The notes under the pieces were generated by a model. That model was given only the letters and a program-made list of their open reading frames with translations, was not told the origin of the DNA and did not search any database. Below are positions 63,269-64,000 of a stretch of DNA of 64,000 nucleotides, piece by piece. The position numbers were made by a program, and so were the translations under genes. Origin of the DNA: Labilithrix luteola (GTDB lineage: Bacteria; Myxococcota_A; Polyangia; Polyangiales; Polyangiaceae); assembly GCF_001263205.1 (NCBI RefSeq), contig NZ_CP012333.1, positions 10,769,501-10,833,500 of the forward strand, written 5' to 3'. Each line of letters begins with the position of its first letter. Positions within the stretch are counted from its first letter, which is position 1.

Positions 63269-64000
63269 TCAGCGAGCGATCGAGCACTCGAGCGGCTGAC
63301 GCCATTCGGCCCCTCCCGTGCTTCCGACGCGCGCGAACGAGCCCCCTCGGGAAACGAGCCAGGTGTCGAGGGTGACCGAGTCGCGCGTGCCGTCCTTGCT
63401 CTTCGGCGTGCGCACCGTCACCTCGGGAAGGCGCATTTCGAGGCCTTCGAGGCAAACGAGCTTGTCCGACCACCTGACCCTGGCGAACATCGGTCCGTCC
63501 TTCGCGCGAAGCTCGCGTGCCGTCAGGCGGACCCACGGCGCGATCGTCTGGAGGGTGGCGCGATAGCCGCCGGTGTCCTGCTTGCAGGCCGGGTCATCCG
63601 CGAGGCGCAGCGTCGACCAAGGAGCGAGCGCTCGCGGCTTCTGCCCGGGGGCGAGAAGCAAGGCCGCGTCGAGCGCCGACGGCGGCTCACTTCCGCTCGA
63701 CGTTCGGAGAACGACGAGGTCGCCGTGGGGTCCGATCGCGAGCGCATCCGGGTTCGGAGGTGCCGAGTCGGCGCCCGTCGAGGCGTTCACCGTGAAGAGG
63801 TCCGTGGTGCCGTTCGGCCCGAGCTTGAAGACGTGTTCGACACCATCCGCGTCGACGTCGAGGAACGCGGTCTCCGTCTCACCGAGGGCGACGCCCGAAA
63901 CGATGCTCTCGTCGTTCTGAGGAGGACGCACGGCATAGCGCACGCGGACCGCCGAACGCGGATCGCTTCCGCGGACGAGCGCGAGGAACCCGCGTGGATT
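63269..64000 (-). CDS. Partial hypothetical protein, gene runs off the window
   Basis: At least 243 codons are open from 64000 down to the TGA at 63269; the true start is outside the window. The C-terminal part contains LDVDADGVEHVFKLGPNGTT (~40-60 from the GTG at 63943) and TWLVSRGGSFARVGSTGGAE. These suggest a beta-rich exported domain, perhaps a beta-propeller-like reporter with WD-like GPHGDLVVLR strands. No family was recognised. It is transcribed toward the kinase gene and may be in the same unit (76 bp apart). Confidence 0.6.
   Translation of the reverse strand, partial: NPRGFLALVRGSDPRSAVRVRYAVRPPQNDESIVSGVALGETETAFLDVDADGVEHVFKLGPNGTTDLFTVNASTGADSAPPNPDALAIGPHGDLVVLRTSSGSEPPSALDAALLLAPGQKPRALAPWSTLRLADDPACKQDTGGYRATLQTIAPWVRLTARELRAKDGPMFARVRWSDKLVCLEGLEMRLPEVTVRTPKSKDGTRDSVTLDTWLVSRGGSFARVGSTGGAEWRQPLECSIAR

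Overview
The window is GC-rich and densely coded, and it looks like a chromosomal segment from a Myxococcota bacterium of the Polyangia (Labilithrix/Polyangium-like) type. This is inferred from gene content, not from a marker-gene search. The signs are three complete Ser/Thr kinases plus a kinase remnant, a kinase with a DUF4388-like domain, many lipoproteins including Cys-rich modular ones, a possible MYXO-CTERM-like tail, c-type cytochromes, frequent GTG/TTG starts and many ATGA stop/start overlaps. No insertion sequence, phage, CRISPR array, rRNA or tRNA was seen.

Layout. 1-5.4 kb: kinase remnant, an rRNA-modification fusion (uracil-C5 methyltransferase plus RluA pseudouridine synthase), an amidohydrolase, a geranylgeranyl-reductase-family flavoenzyme with a DUF4911-like partner, and an acidic orphan. 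5.4-11.7 kb: a degenerate SDR and three secreted or lipid-anchored proteins, two of them Cys-rich. 11.9-15.4 kb: frr, a PP2C phosphatase, a lipoprotein, a DedA protein and a small membrane protein. 15.5-22.2 kb: heme operon hemE-hemH-hemG, a divergent SDR/TetR pair with two palindromic operators, and sdaA. 22.9-28.4 kb: lipoprotein, Ser/Thr kinase and TPR-PEGA protein overlapping by ATGA, then a TPR lipoprotein. 28.4-35.3 kb: a frameshifted small gene, a DUF4403 lipoprotein, an acyl-CoA thioesterase behind a cobalamin riboswitch, an ADP-ribosylglycohydrolase, an unknown protein, and a metallophosphoesterase lipoprotein co-transcribed with a membrane-anchored ECF sigma factor. 35.4-45.7 kb: DUF362 protein plus a NapH-NapG-like fusion, a MATE transporter, a VanY-type peptidase, an MCE protein, a RibD-type reductase and a second kinase. 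46-53.3 kb: tetraheme cytochrome with nucleotidase-like domain, YceI, diheme lipoprotein, heme-bearing outer-membrane barrel, monoheme protein, a large regulator and a lipoprotein. 53.3-64 kb: M23 peptidase, TPR protein, DUF2062 protein, lipB, guaB, an HD-GYP response regulator, a CPBP protease, a third kinase and a truncated gene.

How the genes work together. hemEHG makes protoheme and the window encodes at least four CXXCH proteins that would use heme. The 46-53 kb cluster combines periplasmic cytochromes, a heme-anchored barrel and its own regulator, so it may be an electron-transfer or redox conduit; this is an inference. The NapHG-like polyferredoxin fusion is a second electron-transfer unit. 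Signalling is supplied by kinases, a PP2C phosphatase, an HD-GYP regulator and the tethered sigma factor.

Most notable non-coding structure: a cobalamin riboswitch ahead of a thioesterase; a 161-bp imperfect palindrome that carries the stop codons of two convergent genes; a dispersed multi-hairpin repeat with compensatory stem changes directly after sdaA and guaB; and twin palindromic operators, one overlapping the tetR-family start codon.
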